NCBI RefSeq assembly: GCF_009720745.1
Contig: NZ_WNKX01000005.1
Span: 62,001 to 126,000 of the forward strand
DNA length: 64,000 nucleotides
Source of the DNA: Massilia eburnea
GTDB taxonomy: Bacteria; Pseudomonadota; Gammaproteobacteria; Burkholderiales; Burkholderiaceae_D
Reading direction: 5' to 3'
Positions 44,225-52,220 of the stretch are shown here, piece by piece. The notes beneath the pieces are model-generated. The model saw only the letters and a program-made list of their open reading frames with translations. It did no database searches and was not told where the DNA came from. Position numbers and translations under genes: made by a program. The stretch's first letter is position 1; each line of letters starts with the position of its first letter.

Positions 44225-44317
44225 TGCATGAATTGGCCTGCTCTCGGGACGAATCATAGTTCTTGATGGAAAGATTGGATAAACGTAGAATCGTTCTTTT
44301 CTTAAACGAAAAGCACT

Positions 44318-46273
44318 GTGGATTCGACCCTTATCTCTCGGCCCGGTTATCGAAGCGATATCGATGGATTAAGGGCTATCGCAGTCATGGCGGTCGTCTT
44401 TTTTCATGCATTCCCCAGTTCGCTCCGCGGTGGCTTTATCGGCGTGGACGTTTTCTTTGTTATCTCGGGCTTCTTGATTTCCGGGATCGTTTTGGACGGG
44501 CTGGAGCGGGGGACCTTCACCTTCAGCGATTTCTACCAGCGCCGCATCAAGCGCATTTTTCCTGCACTGTTTCTGATTCTCGCCGCATGCCTGGCCCTGG
44601 GCTGGTGCTTGTTGATGGCCGACGAATATAAGTCGTTGGGCAAGCATATCGCGGGCGGTTCGGTATTCGCATCCAACTTTATCCTCGCGAAGGAAGCCAA
44701 CTATTTCGGTGCGGCGGCGGACTCGAAGCAACTGCTCCACCTTTGGAGCCTGGCGGTGGAGGAGCAGTTCTACATTGTCTGGCCCCTGGTTTTGTGGCTT
44801 GCCTTCCATCGCAAATGGAACTTCCTGCTGATTAGCTTGTTAGCCGCGATGGCTTCCTTTTACCTGAACATCAGGCAGTCGGGAATCGATCTGACCGAGG
44901 ACTTCTATGCCCCACAGACACGTTTCTGGGAGCTGATGTTTGGCAGCGCTTTATGCTGCGCGATTCGCCAAATTCCGGCAGAGCGGAAAGAGGGCGGCAA
45001 TGTCATACCAGGCTGGGCATCCATCGTGGGGGTGGTCTTGCTGGCTTGTGGGTTTGGCCTGTTGGACAAAGAGATCGGCTTTCCCGGCAAATGGGCGCTC
45101 GTTCCCGTGCTTGGCGCGGTGCTGATCATTTGTGCAGGTCCCAACGCCTGGGTCAACAAGGTTGTCTTGTCAAACCGGGTGCTGGTGTGGATTGGTTTGA
45201 TCAGTTTCCCTCTTTACCTTTGGCATTGGCCGTTGCTTTCCTTCCTGAGCACATTTCTAGGAGGTACGCCCACTGTTCAATTGCGTTTTGCCGCCGTTTT
45301 GCTATCTGTTGCGTTGGCATGGTTCACCTATCGATTCATTGAAATCCCGGTGCGTTTTGGCGTGTTCGGGAAAACAAGGGTCGCTTTGCTCGCCGTGCTT
45401 GTTGGCGTAACTGGCATCCTGGGCTTGATTGTTTATTACTGGAACGGATTCCAATCCAAAGGCGCGGATGAATTTATCAGCTACTACAGCGAAATGAATG
45501 AGACGATTCCAGGGAGTGCTATGCGCAAAGCATATCGGCATGAGTGCAATTTCCTGGACGTCGATCAGGAAGTCGCCGGTGTTCATTATGTGGCAAGAAG
45601 CGAGATCTCCAGCAACTGCTACACGCGCGACTTCGCAAAAAGCAAATCGATCTTCCTTTGGGGCGATTCGCATGCGCAGCAGCTTTATTTCGGCTTGTCG
45701 CGCCAACTGTCGGATGACTGGCAAATTCTTCAGGTGGCGACGTCCAATTGCGGCGTACTCGCCAATCATCTTGATGGCACACGCAAGTCGGCGCTGTGTG
45801 CGAAGTCAAATCAGATGGCCAAAGAATCGATTGCAAGGGCAAAGCCAGATGTTGTTCTAGTTTCCCAGGTTGTTCCGCTAAGTGCTTCCGAAGCCGCCCA
45901 GGTTAACAAGCAGGTTCTGGAGTTGGGCGCCAAGCACGTAATATTTGTCGGGCCGGTAACGCGCTGGCAAACAGACCTGGTCAAGCTCGTTGCGCGCAAA
46001 TACATGATCCATACGCCGAGGTACACCTTCAGTGGGTTGAACATGGCGATGTATGAGACCAATACCGAACTGAAAAAAGCTTACGCCGAAGCGAACATCA
46101 ATTATGTCGACGTGATGTCCTTGATGTGCAATGAAGATGGCTGCCTGACTTATCTTGGCGACGATGTACGAAAGGGTTTGACCGCTCGGGACTACGGGCA
46201 TTTGCTGCCAATGGCCTCGGACTTCGTTGCCAAGAACTTGCTCGTGCCGCAGATCTACAGGATCGACTCGTAG
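44318..46273 (+). CDS. OafA/YrhL-type acyltransferase with C-terminal SGNH domain
   Basis: This 651-residue protein has an acyltransferase-3 membrane domain of about ten helices (RSDIDGLRAIAVMAVVFFHA at the N-terminus, with the catalytic-type His; FIGVDVFFVISGFLISGIVL) and an extracytoplasmic SGNH hydrolase-like domain (SIFLWGDSHAQQLYFGLSRQ; the end RDYGHLLPMAS supplies the Asp/His). Such proteins acetylate O-antigen or other surface glycans. The start is a GTG at 44318. It stands alone, with a repeat-rich spacer after it. Base composition is more AT-rich than most neighbours, which fits surface-glycan genes gained by transfer. Confidence 0.9.
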   Translation: MDSTLISRPGYRSDIDGLRAIAVMAVVFFHAFPSSLRGGFIGVDVFFVISGFLISGIVLDGLERGTFTFSDFYQRRIKRIFPALFLILAACLALGWCLLMADEYKSLGKHIAGGSVFASNFILAKEANYFGAAADSKQLLHLWSLAVEEQFYIVWPLVLWLAFHRKWNFLLISLLAAMASFYLNIRQSGIDLTEDFYAPQTRFWELMFGSALCCAIRQIPAERKEGGNVIPGWASIVGVVLLACGFGLLDKEIGFPGKWALVPVLGAVLIICAGPNAWVNKVVLSNRVLVWIGLISFPLYLWHWPLLSFLSTFLGGTPTVQLRFAAVLLSVALAWFTYRFIEIPVRFGVFGKTRVALLAVLVGVTGILGLIVYYWNGFQSKGADEFISYYSEMNETIPGSAMRKAYRHECNFLDVDQEVAGVHYVARSEISSNCYTRDFAKSKSIFLWGDSHAQQLYFGLSRQLSDDWQILQVATSNCGVLANHLDGTRKSALCAKSNQMAKESIARAKPDVVLVSQVVPLSASEAAQVNKQVLELGAKHVIFVGPVTRWQTDLVKLVARKYMIHTPRYTFSGLNMAMYETNTELKKAYAEANINYVDVMSLMCNEDGCLTYLGDDVRKGLTARDYGHLLPMASDFVAKNLLVPQIYRIDS

Positions 46274-46521
46274 TCCGGAGTGACGGTAGCGGCATGCGGC
46301 ATCCCCGAATGAATAACGCCGTCACTTGGCAGGCGTTGTGGCAAGAGCCAGTGCCAGGTCTGTCATTCGGACAAGCGAGCCGAGTCTTTGAGAAAGATCA
46401 ATACGAAACATCGACCGAATTTCGAACTTGAGATTCGTCAAATGCGAGCGCTATCTGTCCGAATGACAGACCTGGTACCGAATCATGGTACCTAATCATG
46501 GTACCGATTCATGGTACCGAA
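46274..46521. repeat. Repeat-rich spacer: long inverted repeats and a 13-bp tandem repeat
   Basis: AGTGACGG (46279-46286) pairs with CCGTCACT (46319-46326) as a likely terminator region. CCAGGTCTGTCATTCGGACA (46354-46373) has a perfect 20-bp inverted copy at 46456-46475, 82 bases away. Four units of GGTACCGAATCAT start at 46474, 46487, 46500 and 46513, up to the stop codon of the M28 gene. The palindromic piece resembles REP-type elements of related genomes. No gene is present. Confidence 0.75.
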
Positions 46522-47448
46522 TCACCACCAGCTACGCTTCGCCTTCACTTCGTCGAGGTGCTGATCCAGTACGGTGGCAGTATCAACGATCAAGTGGGCC
46601 GTTTTGGCGAAGAAGTCCTGCTGGATGTGCTCGAAAGTGTCGCTCGGCTGATGATAGTCCGCATGATCTTCCACGCCGAACATGAGGAAGGGAATGTCTT
46701 CATCGTTGAAAGGCGCCTGGTCGGAACTGTCGGTCCAATTGTCGCCGTGCGCGAAAAAGGAATCGTGCCCGTATCTGACCGCGACGGTGCTGCGTGCGGC
46801 GGCTTGCTGCACTAGCGGCTTGAAGTCGGAGCGCTTGCTGATGCCCGCGACATATATCTCATTTTTATCGTTGCGGCTCACCATGTCCAGGTTCAGGTTC
46901 ATGACCACCTGCTCTTTCGGCACGGGCAGCGCGCTGACAAAATAGCGTGAGCCCTTCATGCCCAATTCCTCCGCGTCGAAGGTGACAAAAAGGATCGAAT
47001 GTGCGGGCGGATGCGGCTTGAACCAGGCTGCTGCTGCCAGCATCACGGCGACGCCGGAAGCGTTATCGTCAGCGCCTGGATAAAGTTTTCCTTTGCGTGA
47101 GCCAAGGTGGTCGTAGTGCGCGCTAATCACGAGATAGCTTTTGGGTGAACGGGTACCGGGGATATAGCCCATCAGATTGACGCCGTTTTCGGTTGTCCTC
47201 CAAAACCTGCGCGTGAAAGTGAAAGCCTGTTCATAACCGGAGGGGAATGCTTTGATGCCGACGGCTTCGAAGCGCTTGCGAAGATAGGTGCGCGCTTTAT
47301 GGTTTCCGCCCGTGCCGGTAGCGCGACCGCCAAAATCGGTGGACGCCAGGATGCGTACATCGTCTAGCAGCTGTTGTTGGTCCAGCACGATTGATTGTGC
47401 GATCGCGCCGCTAGTGACGAAGAGTAGGCTAAAGATAAAGATTTTCAT
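46522..47448 (-). CDS. M28 family zinc aminopeptidase
   Basis: This 308-residue secreted enzyme has a signal peptide (MKIFIFSLLFVTSGAIAQ) and the dinuclear zinc ligands of M28 peptidases: His in SAHYDHLGS, Asp in GADDNASG, Glu pair in FDAEELG, Asp in NLDMVSR and His in DYHQPSDT. It should release N-terminal residues from peptides in the periplasm or outside. ATG at 47448 gives the signal. In the island-free chromosome this gene would follow the tmRNA gene directly. Confidence 0.92.
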   Translation of the reverse strand: MKIFIFSLLFVTSGAIAQSIVLDQQQLLDDVRILASTDFGGRATGTGGNHKARTYLRKRFEAVGIKAFPSGYEQAFTFTRRFWRTTENGVNLMGYIPGTRSPKSYLVISAHYDHLGSRKGKLYPGADDNASGVAVMLAAAAWFKPHPPAHSILFVTFDAEELGMKGSRYFVSALPVPKEQVVMNLNLDMVSRNDKNEIYVAGISKRSDFKPLVQQAAARSTVAVRYGHDSFFAHGDNWTDSSDQAPFNDEDIPFLMFGVEDHADYHQPSDTFEHIQQDFFAKTAHLIVDTATVLDQHLDEVKAKRSWW

Positions 47449-47619
47449 TTTAACAACTATAGCTCGGATTGGCGCCGATGGGGGGATCAAGGCTGAGCTT
47501 GCCGTGAGCCGCTGACGCGGCGCGAAATCGCTTTGCGATTTCGAGAATAGGCGAATCGAAGAGCCGTCCGTTTGGAAGCGGACGTCCAGCCAACTCTGCG
47601 CTTATGAGCAAAGAAAAAG

Positions 47620-47650
47620 GGCCCCAAGCTTGCGCTTGGAGCCCATTTTC
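47620..47650 (-). terminator. Displaced original terminator of the tmRNA gene
   Basis: On the minus strand GGGCTCC and GGGGCCC arms form a hairpin around AAGCGCAAGCTT with a T run after it. It is directly followed (plus direction) by the 14-bp tmRNA 3' end copy, so it probably ended the tmRNA transcript before the island inserted. Confidence 0.6.
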
Positions 47651-47659
47651 TTTGTTCGG

Positions 47660-47673
47660 TGGTGGAGACGGCG
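47660..47673. repeat. Left attachment site (att copy of tmRNA 3' end)
   Basis: TGGTGGAGACGGCG is identical to the last 14 bases of the tmRNA gene at 60077-60090 and in the same orientation. GTTC lies just before both copies. Confidence 0.85.
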
Positions 47674-47736
47674 TCTACCGTACAAGTTGGCTTCCATAGA
47701 ATGAAAATTGCGGGAACTTATCGGTTCGCTCCAAAA

Positions 47737-47761
47737 AATACCACCATAAGTACCACCATTT
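47737..47761. repeat. Arm-like repeat inside the left end of the island
   Basis: A 25-base unit made of two TACCACCA half-sites matches 21 of 25 bases at 59942-59966 inside the right end, in the same direction. Paired half-sites near both ends fit integrase arm-type binding sites. Confidence 0.5.
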
Positions 47762-47793
47762 CAAGCCGCTTGAGGGGGGCCGGTAACCTTCGC

Positions 47794-48225
47794 TTAAGCG
47801 CGGGTGCCGGTGCTTCGCGGTTGATGGTGCAGTGATTCGATCAAGGGGCATTTGACACTCCCGGTTGCCTGCCCGCAACTGAGTACGAGCTGGTCCAGCG
47901 CTGCTTCGATTCCGCGCAGATCGGCAATGCGCTGGCGGACGTCTCGCAACTTCTGCGCGGCCAGATCGCGGGCCTCCACGCAGTGCGTCCCATCGTCCAG
48001 TTTCAGCAGTTCGGCAATTTCGTCCAAAGAGAAGCCGATCCTCTGAGCGGACTTTATGAACTGTAAGCGTGCCAAGTCTGAATCGGTATATCGCCGAATG
48101 GCACCGTGCATCCGGTCCGGTTCTGCCACCAATCCTTTGCGCTGGTAAAAGCGAATGGTTTCCACATTAACACCAGTGGCCTTGGCCAAGGAGCCAATCG
48201 TGAAATCTGCGTTGTTCTTGCTCAT
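47794..48225 (-). CDS. merR: Mercury-responsive regulator MerR
   Basis: This 143-residue MerR protein has the helix-turn-helix ([20 protein letters not shown]) and the three Hg(II) ligands C82 (GTHCVEA), C117 (LSCGQ) and C126 (VKCPL) at the positions of the Tn501 protein. It represses and activates the divergent mer promoter depending on mercury. The operator with a 19-base spacer lies at 48234-48264 between its start and merT. Confidence 0.95.
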   Translation of the reverse strand: MSKNNADFTIGSLAKATGVNVETIRFYQRKGLVAEPDRMHGAIRRYTDSDLARLQFIKSAQRIGFSLDEIAELLKLDDGTHCVEARDLAAQKLRDVRQRIADLRGIEAALDQLVLSCGQATGSVKCPLIESLHHQPRSTGTRA

Positions 48226-48233
48226 TTTTGATC

Positions 48234-48264
48234 TTGATTCCGTACTTATGTACGGAGGTAAGAT
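48234..48264 (+). promoter_or_regulatory. mer promoter/operator
   Basis: TTGATT (48234-48239) and TAAGAT (48259-48264) are separated by 19 bases, the over-long spacer of MerR-type promoters. The spacer holds the dyad CCGTAC-TTAT-GTACGG (48240-48255). MerR would twist the DNA to allow transcription of merT-merP when mercury is bound. Confidence 0.92.
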
Positions 48265-48270
48265 TACCCC

Positions 48271-48642
48271 ATGAAACTCAAAACTCCAACCGCACGAAGC
48301 GCTTTATCAGGCCGCATCGGCCTGTTTTCGGCGGGCGTGGCTGCCATCCTGGCCTCATCTTGCTGCCTTGGCCCGTTAGTATTGTTGATGCTCGGTGTGT
48401 CCGGTGCCTGGATAGGGAATTTGACCCTGCTGGAGCCGTACCGACTTTACTTCGTTGGGCTTTCATTCATTGCGTTGGCCGGGTCGTGGCGGCGAATCTG
48501 GCGCCCTGCCTCGTCCTGCGAAACGGGCGAAGTTTGCGCGACCACCCAGGTCCAGTGGTCCTACCGAGTGCTTTTTATTATGGTTGCTGTGCTTCTTTTC
48601 GTCGCACTTAGCTTCCCTTGGATTGCACCCTGGTTTTACTAA
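48271..48642 (+). CDS. merT: Mercuric ion transporter MerT
   Basis: This 123-residue protein has three hydrophobic helices. The Cys pair C31-C32 in [14 protein letters not shown] lies in helix 1 and C83/C89 ([10 protein letters not shown]) in the cytoplasmic loop, the two metal relay sites of MerT. It brings Hg(II) handed over by MerP across the inner membrane. The ATG follows the mer promoter closely, with a leader of about 8 bases after TAAGAT, so a start slightly downstream or an overlapping transcript start is possible. Confidence 0.93.
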   Translation: MKLKTPTARSALSGRIGLFSAGVAAILASSCCLGPLVLLMLGVSGAWIGNLTLLEPYRLYFVGLSFIALAGSWRRIWRPASSCETGEVCATTQVQWSYRVLFIMVAVLLFVALSFPWIAPWFY

Positions 48643-48656
48643 AGAGGAAATTGATC

Positions 48657-48941
48657 ATGCAGAAAGTCATCGTTGCTGTTGCCCTATCCGTGCTGTGTTC
48701 TGTGTCCTGGGCCGCGTCCAAGGTAGTTACCCTGTCGGTGCCGGGAATGGACTGTGCAACGTGTCCTATCACCGTAAAAAAAGCCCTGGGGAAAGTGCCA
48801 GGTGTTGTAGCAATCGAGGTGGAATTTGAGAAGCGTGAAGCAGTTGTTACCTTCGACGATACCAAGACCTCAGTCGCCGCGTTGACGCAAGCAACCGAAG
48901 CCGCTGGCTATCCGTCCAAACCTGTCGGAAGCGCAAAATGA
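48657..48941 (+). CDS. merP: Periplasmic mercury-binding protein MerP
   Basis: This 94-residue protein has a signal peptide (VIVAVALSVLCSVSWAA) and a heavy-metal-associated domain with C33 and C36 in GMDCATCPITV. It picks up Hg(II) in the periplasm and passes it to MerT. AAAGAGGAAA precedes the ATG. Its stop overlaps the start of the GDCCVxC gene (ATGA at 48938-48941). Confidence 0.95.
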   Translation: MQKVIVAVALSVLCSVSWAASKVVTLSVPGMDCATCPITVKKALGKVPGVVAIEVEFEKREAVVTFDDTKTSVAALTQATEAAGYPSKPVGSAK

Positions 48942-49159
48942 TTGATGTTGTCCTGGAATCGCTGCTGACCTGTCCTGCATGCGGGCATGCAAAACTGGAA
49001 ACGATGCCCGTGAACGCATGCCAGTGGCACTATGAGTGCGAAAGCTGCCACATCGTTCTGCGGCCTAAGCAGGGCGATTGCTGCGTGTTCTGCTCTTACG
49101 GCACCGTGGTTTGTCCACCAATGCAAAACCCTGAGGGCGGTTGCTGCGCTAAACGATAG
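48938..49159 (+). CDS. GDCCVxC-domain Cys-rich protein of the mer operon
   Basis: This 73-residue protein has 11 cysteines: TCPAC (C12, C15), C28, C34 and C37 in HYECESCHIV, the namesake GDCCVFC (C48, C49, C52), C59 and a terminal CC (69-70). Family members are found in mer operons and some contain selenocysteine. A role in binding or transferring Hg(II) or protecting thiols is likely but unproven. It is coupled to merP by an ATGA overlap. It takes the place where merA would be expected. Confidence 0.85.
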   Translation: MIDVVLESLLTCPACGHAKLETMPVNACQWHYECESCHIVLRPKQGDCCVFCSYGTVVCPPMQNPEGGCCAKR

Positions 49160-49280
49160 TGCTGGGGCGCAGCTGCTGTGGTGTCCTGTCGCTGGAATTA
49201 GCGGCGCAACACGTTCGGCTTGATTCCGTTGGGTTGGGTCAATTCCAGTCGCGCTTGGCGGATATTGTTGCGGACGTTCG

Positions 49281-49308
49281 CAGGGTATCGCCGAAATTGG
49301 CGATACCT
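49281..49308. terminator. Hairpin between the mer and arsH genes
   Basis: GGTATCGCC (49283-49291) and GGCGATACC (49298-49306) are a perfect inverted repeat around GAAATT. It lies in the 176-base gap between convergent operons and could end transcription from both sides; the T run is weak. Confidence 0.5.
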
Positions 49309-49335
49309 GCTCGTTAACACGGCCTGCCGCGATTT

Positions 49336-50049
49336 CTAAAGCTGTGTGATTTGTCGGTTGATCGCTTTGACGGCACGTTCGTTACGTTCGCTATAGCGGT
49401 CGGTCAGGTAGTCCGTGCGGCCACGCATCAGTAATGTGAACTTGAACAGCTCCTCCATCACGTCCACAACGCGGTCGTAGTAGGCGGAAGGACGCATACG
49501 CCCCGCGTCATCGAATTCCTTATATGCCATCGGCACCGAAGACTGGTTCGGGATCGTGACCATGCGCATCCAGCGGCCCAGCAGGCGCAGCGTGTTGACC
49601 ACGTTGAACGACTGGGAACCGCCGCACACCTGCATCACCGCCAGCGTTCGGCCCTGGCTCGGACGCACTGCGCCTTGTTCAAGTGGTATCCAGTCAATCT
49701 GGTTTTTCATGACAGCAGTGATCGCGCCGTGGCGCTCGGGGCTGCACCAAACCTGACCTTCCGACCACAGGCACAACTCGCGCAGTTCCACCACCTTTGG
49801 GTGCGTTTCGGGAACGCTCCCAACCATCGGCAGTTCCATCGGGTCGAAGATTTTCACTTCGGCGCCGAACTGCTTTAGGATGCGCGCTGCCTCGTAGGTC
49901 AGGAAGCGGCTGAAGGAGCGCTCACGCAACGAGCCATACAGCATCAGGATGCGCGGCCGGTGGGTCATGTCACCTTGCGGCGCCAGCTTGTCGAAGGTAG
50001 GAACGTCAAGGAGTTCAGCCTTGATGTTCGGAAGATCAGGGATGCTCAT
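49336..50049 (-). CDS. arsH: Organoarsenical oxidoreductase ArsH
   Basis: This 237-residue flavoprotein has the FMN-binding [10 protein letters not shown] motif near residue 39, then [20 protein letters not shown] and the [20 protein letters not shown] segment, all of ArsH. It oxidises trivalent methylated or aromatic arsenicals to less toxic pentavalent forms with NADPH. It is the last gene of the leftward ars operon and starts 3 bases after the aquaporin stop. Confidence 0.95.
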   Translation of the reverse strand: MSIPDLPNIKAELLDVPTFDKLAPQGDMTHRPRILMLYGSLRERSFSRFLTYEAARILKQFGAEVKIFDPMELPMVGSVPETHPKVVELRELCLWSEGQVWCSPERHGAITAVMKNQIDWIPLEQGAVRPSQGRTLAVMQVCGGSQSFNVVNTLRLLGRWMRMVTIPNQSSVPMAYKEFDDAGRMRPSAYYDRVVDVMEELFKFTLLMRGRTDYLTDRYSERNERAVKAINRQITQL

Positions 50050-50052
50050 GTA

Positions 50053-50775
50053 TCACGGCTTTTCTAAGGAATCGGCAAAATCGCCGGGTGCTACAGTGCC
50101 ACCGACAGTCGCATCGGCTGGTGGCGCAGGATACAGCCAGCAGAATAGGGTGGTTGCCGCGGCCATACCCGCCAGTTGGGCTACGATGAAGCCCGGTGCA
50201 TCGACAGGACGGATACCGGCAAACGTGTTGCTTGCAGCGCGGGCCAAGGTCACAGCCGGATTCGCAAAGGAAGTCGAGGATGTGAACCAGTAGGCGGCGG
50301 TGATGTAGGCAGCAACGGCGAACGGTGTGATCGATGGACGGCTGCGCGAACAGCCAATAATTACGCCGATCAGGCCAAAGGTGGCGACGAACTCACTCCA
50401 CCACTGCGCCGGGCCTGAGCGGACATGCTCGGAAGCAAAGAACAGCGGTTCGCCGAACATGCCGTGAGCGGCTGCGACACCGGCAAATGCGCCAATGATC
50501 TGCACGACAATGTACGGCAGCACTTCCGCAGCCGGTACATTGCGCTGCCAGGCTTCCGACAGCGTCACTGCCGGATTGAAGTGCGCCCCGGAGATAGTGC
50601 CGAACATCAGGATTAAGGCGACCAGACCAGCGCCGGTGGCAATCGTATTGGCCAGCAAGGCCACGGCCACATTGCCTCCAGACAGGCGTTCGGCCATGAT
50701 GCCGGAGCCGACGACGACGGCCAACAGGATGGCAGTACCAAGGGCTTCGGCGGTAAGACGACGGGACAGCGTCAT
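50053..50775 (-). CDS. aqpS: Aquaporin-family channel of the ars operon (AqpS type)
   Basis: This 240-residue MIP-family protein has six membrane helices and two NPA loops, NPAVTLSEA and NPAVTLARA. Aquaglyceroporins in ars operons let arsenite leave down its gradient after arsenate reduction, and may pass methylarsenicals. No ArsB or Acr3 pump is present in the cluster, so this channel and the MFS gene would be the only exits. Its start overlaps the upstream arsC stop by ATGA. Confidence 0.9.
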   Translation of the reverse strand: MTLSRRLTAEALGTAILLAVVVGSGIMAERLSGGNVAVALLANTIATGAGLVALILMFGTISGAHFNPAVTLSEAWQRNVPAAEVLPYIVVQIIGAFAGVAAAHGMFGEPLFFASEHVRSGPAQWWSEFVATFGLIGVIIGCSRSRPSITPFAVAAYITAAYWFTSSTSFANPAVTLARAASNTFAGIRPVDAPGFIVAQLAGMAAATTLFCWLYPAPPADATVGGTVAPGDFADSLEKP

Positions 50776-51272
50776 GCCTTCACCTCGCCAATACGAGCCA
50801 GTTCGCGCTTCAGTGCCAGCTTATCCAGCTTCTCCACGGGGAGACTGCAGAATATGTCCAGACGGGTCTTAATTTCGCGGCATACAGTGGCGAAGACGTG
50901 GCGTACTTCATCGTCGGTGCCGGTTGCGGTTGCCGGGTCCGTAAAGCCCCAGTGCGCAGTGACAGGCTGGCCAGGCCAGACAGGGCATACTTCACCGGCT
51001 GCACGGTCGCAAACAGTGATGACGAAGTCCAAGGCAGGCGCGTCAGGCTTGGAAAATTCTTCCCAGGACTTGCTGCGCATGTCCGCCACCGAATACCCGA
51101 CCGCCTTGGCCTGTTCAATCGCAAACGGGTTCACTTTCCCGGTTGGGTGGCTGCCCGCGCTGAAGGCTTGGAAGCGGCCGCCGCCAATGGCGTTTAGGAT
51201 GGCCTCTGCCATGATGCTGCGGGCGGAGTTGCCGGTGCAAATGAAGAGGACGTTGTAAGTCTTCTGGCTCAT
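50772..51272 (-). CDS. arsC: Arsenate reductase, thioredoxin/LMW-phosphatase type (second copy in operon)
   Basis: This 166-residue protein has the P-loop CTGNSARS beginning at C12 (VLFICTGNSARSIMAEAI) and the redox cysteines in VITVCDRAAGEVCPVWPG. It reduces arsenate to arsenite via a disulfide relay. It differs clearly from the other ArsC next to it in length and sequence. ATG at 51272 follows TGGAG. It overlaps the aquaporin gene at the 3' side and follows the first arsC by 11 bases. Confidence 0.93.
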   Translation of the reverse strand: MSQKTYNVLFICTGNSARSIMAEAILNAIGGGRFQAFSAGSHPTGKVNPFAIEQAKAVGYSVADMRSKSWEEFSKPDAPALDFVITVCDRAAGEVCPVWPGQPVTAHWGFTDPATATGTDDEVRHVFATVCREIKTRLDIFCSLPVEKLDKLALKRELARIGEVKA

Positions 51273-51283
51273 GCCGTTCTCCA

Positions 51284-51763
51284 TCAAGGCAGCAAGGTAC
51301 CGATGCGTTCCAGCTCGGCCTTCATGCGCGCTGGGTCATTTTTCAGTTCTTCCAGCGGCAGCGCGAAGAAGGTTTCGATGCGGTGGCGCAGGATGCGGTA
51401 GGCCTTCATGAAGGCCGCGTCGATTTCTTCATCGGTGCCAGTTGCGTGGGCAGGGTCTTCCACGCCCCAGTGGGCGCGCATCACTGGGCCAAGGTAGGCC
51501 GGGCAGGTTTCGCCAGCGGCACTGCCGCAAACGGTGATGACGATGTCCGGTGTGACCGGCAGGTTGTCCCACGACTTGCTGTGGTAGCCCGCCGTCGAAA
51601 TGCCTTCGCGTTCCAGCAGGGCCAGTGAGCGAGGATGGACGTAACCGGCAGGCTTGCTGCCAGCGCTGATAGCGTGCCAGCCAGCTGGGGCCAGGTGGTT
51701 GAAGGTCGCTTCGCCCAAGATGGAGCGGCAGGAGTTGCCGGTGCAGAGAATCAGTACGTTCAT
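51284..51763 (-). CDS. arsC: Arsenate reductase, thioredoxin/LMW-phosphatase type (first copy in operon)
   Basis: This 159-residue protein begins MNVLILCTGNSCRSILGEAT with the P-loop C7-R13 and an extra Cys at position 12, and has VITVCGSAAGETCPAYLG for the relay cysteines. It is about as distant from the neighbouring ArsC as from other families, so the pair is not a recent duplication. The start overlaps the arsR stop (ATGA, 51760-51763). The two reductases may use different electron donors. Confidence 0.93.
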   Translation of the reverse strand: MNVLILCTGNSCRSILGEATFNHLAPAGWHAISAGSKPAGYVHPRSLALLEREGISTAGYHSKSWDNLPVTPDIVITVCGSAAGETCPAYLGPVMRAHWGVEDPAHATGTDEEIDAAFMKAYRILRHRIETFFALPLEELKNDPARMKAELERIGTLLP

Positions 51764-52086
51764 GGTTTGCAGGATTTGATGGTGGTGGAAGGAGCGCAGC
51801 TTTGGCCCGCGCAGCAGTTATCGGTCAGATAGGACAGCACACTGTTCATGGTGTCGAAGTTCGCGCTGTAGTAGATGAAGCGGCCTTCCTGGCGGGACTC
51901 GATCAGTCCCGCATTGGTCAGCTCTTTCAGGTGGAACGACAGCGAGGACGGGGCCACGTCCAATTCTTCGGCGATCTTGCTTGCGGCAAGTCCCTCTGGC
52001 CCGGTTTGCACCAGCAGGCGGAACGCGCCCAAGCGCGATTCTTGGGCCAGTGCGGCCAGCGCGGCAATTACGGCTTTGGTTTCCAT
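51760..52086 (-). CDS. arsR: ArsR family repressor (leftward ars operon)
   Basis: This 108-residue protein has the ArsR winged helix (GLAASKIAEELDVAPSSLSF, HLKELTNAGLIESRQEGRFI) and cysteines near the C-terminus, C91, C92, C97 and C106 (DNCCAGQSCAP), which form the arsenite site in the ArsR type with a C-terminal site. The ATG at 52086 is 35 bases from the promoter. It heads the operon arsR-arsC-arsC-aqpS-arsH. Confidence 0.93.
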   Translation of the reverse strand: METKAVIAALAALAQESRLGAFRLLVQTGPEGLAASKIAEELDVAPSSLSFHLKELTNAGLIESRQEGRFIYYSANFDTMNSVLSYLTDNCCAGQSCAPSTTIKSCKP

Positions 52087-52120
52087 GTGTGATGTCCTGT
52101 CCTTTATCGTCGTTGGCCCG

Positions 52121-52148
52121 ATTATGGCACATTGATACGACGTTTCAA
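52121..52148 (-). promoter_or_regulatory. Promoter of the leftward ars operon
   Basis: On the minus strand TTGAAA (52148-52143) and CATAAT (52126-52121) are 16 bases apart. The -35 overlaps the shared inverted repeat at 52146-52167. Confidence 0.6.
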
Positions 52149-52167
52149 AGAATATCGAAATATCTTG
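52146..52167. promoter_or_regulatory. Shared operator candidate between the divergent ars operons
   Basis: CAAAGAATAT and ATATCTTG are an inverted repeat around CGAA. It covers the -35 boxes of both the leftward (52143-52148) and rightward (52165-52170) promoters, so one ArsR dimer here could block both. Confidence 0.5.
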
Positions 52168-52193
52168 ACAGCTTGATGACATGGGGAATATTC
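52165..52193 (+). promoter_or_regulatory. Promoter of the rightward ars operon
   Basis: TTGACA (52165-52170) is followed after 17 bases by ATATTC (52188-52193). The TTCGT-N6-ACGAA operator begins five bases downstream. Confidence 0.6.
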
Positions 52194-52197
52194 TTCG

Positions 52198-52213
52198 TTC
52201 GTCGATTGACGAA
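52198..52213. promoter_or_regulatory. Operator copy 1 (TTCGT-N6-ACGAA)
   Basis: TTCGT and ACGAA flank six bases just before the second arsR start. The same motif recurs at 52557-52572 ahead of arsN. It is placed to block elongation from the rightward promoter. Confidence 0.55.
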
Positions 52214-52220
52214 TTGCCTG

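Larger units (their letters stand above)
47449..47793. other. Spacer with hairpins, displaced tmRNA terminator and left island end
   Basis: From 47520 to 47590 there are two hairpins (GAAATCGC/GCGATTTC type and CGTCCG/CGGACG). A minus-strand terminator GGGCTCCAAGCGCAAGCTTG followed by T run is at 47620-47650; it is best read as the original tmRNA terminator. The 14-bp att copy follows at 47660-47673, and a 25-base integrase-arm-like repeat at 47737-47761. No gene is seen. Confidence 0.7.

Noticed and set aside
46474..46518. CRISPR-like array
   Set aside because: Units of 13 bases follow each other with no unique spacers and no cas genes are near.
47643..47690. A second tRNA-like or tmRNA gene at the left island end
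   Set aside because: Only 14 bases match the tmRNA end; no acceptor partner or T arm is present. It is an att duplicate.
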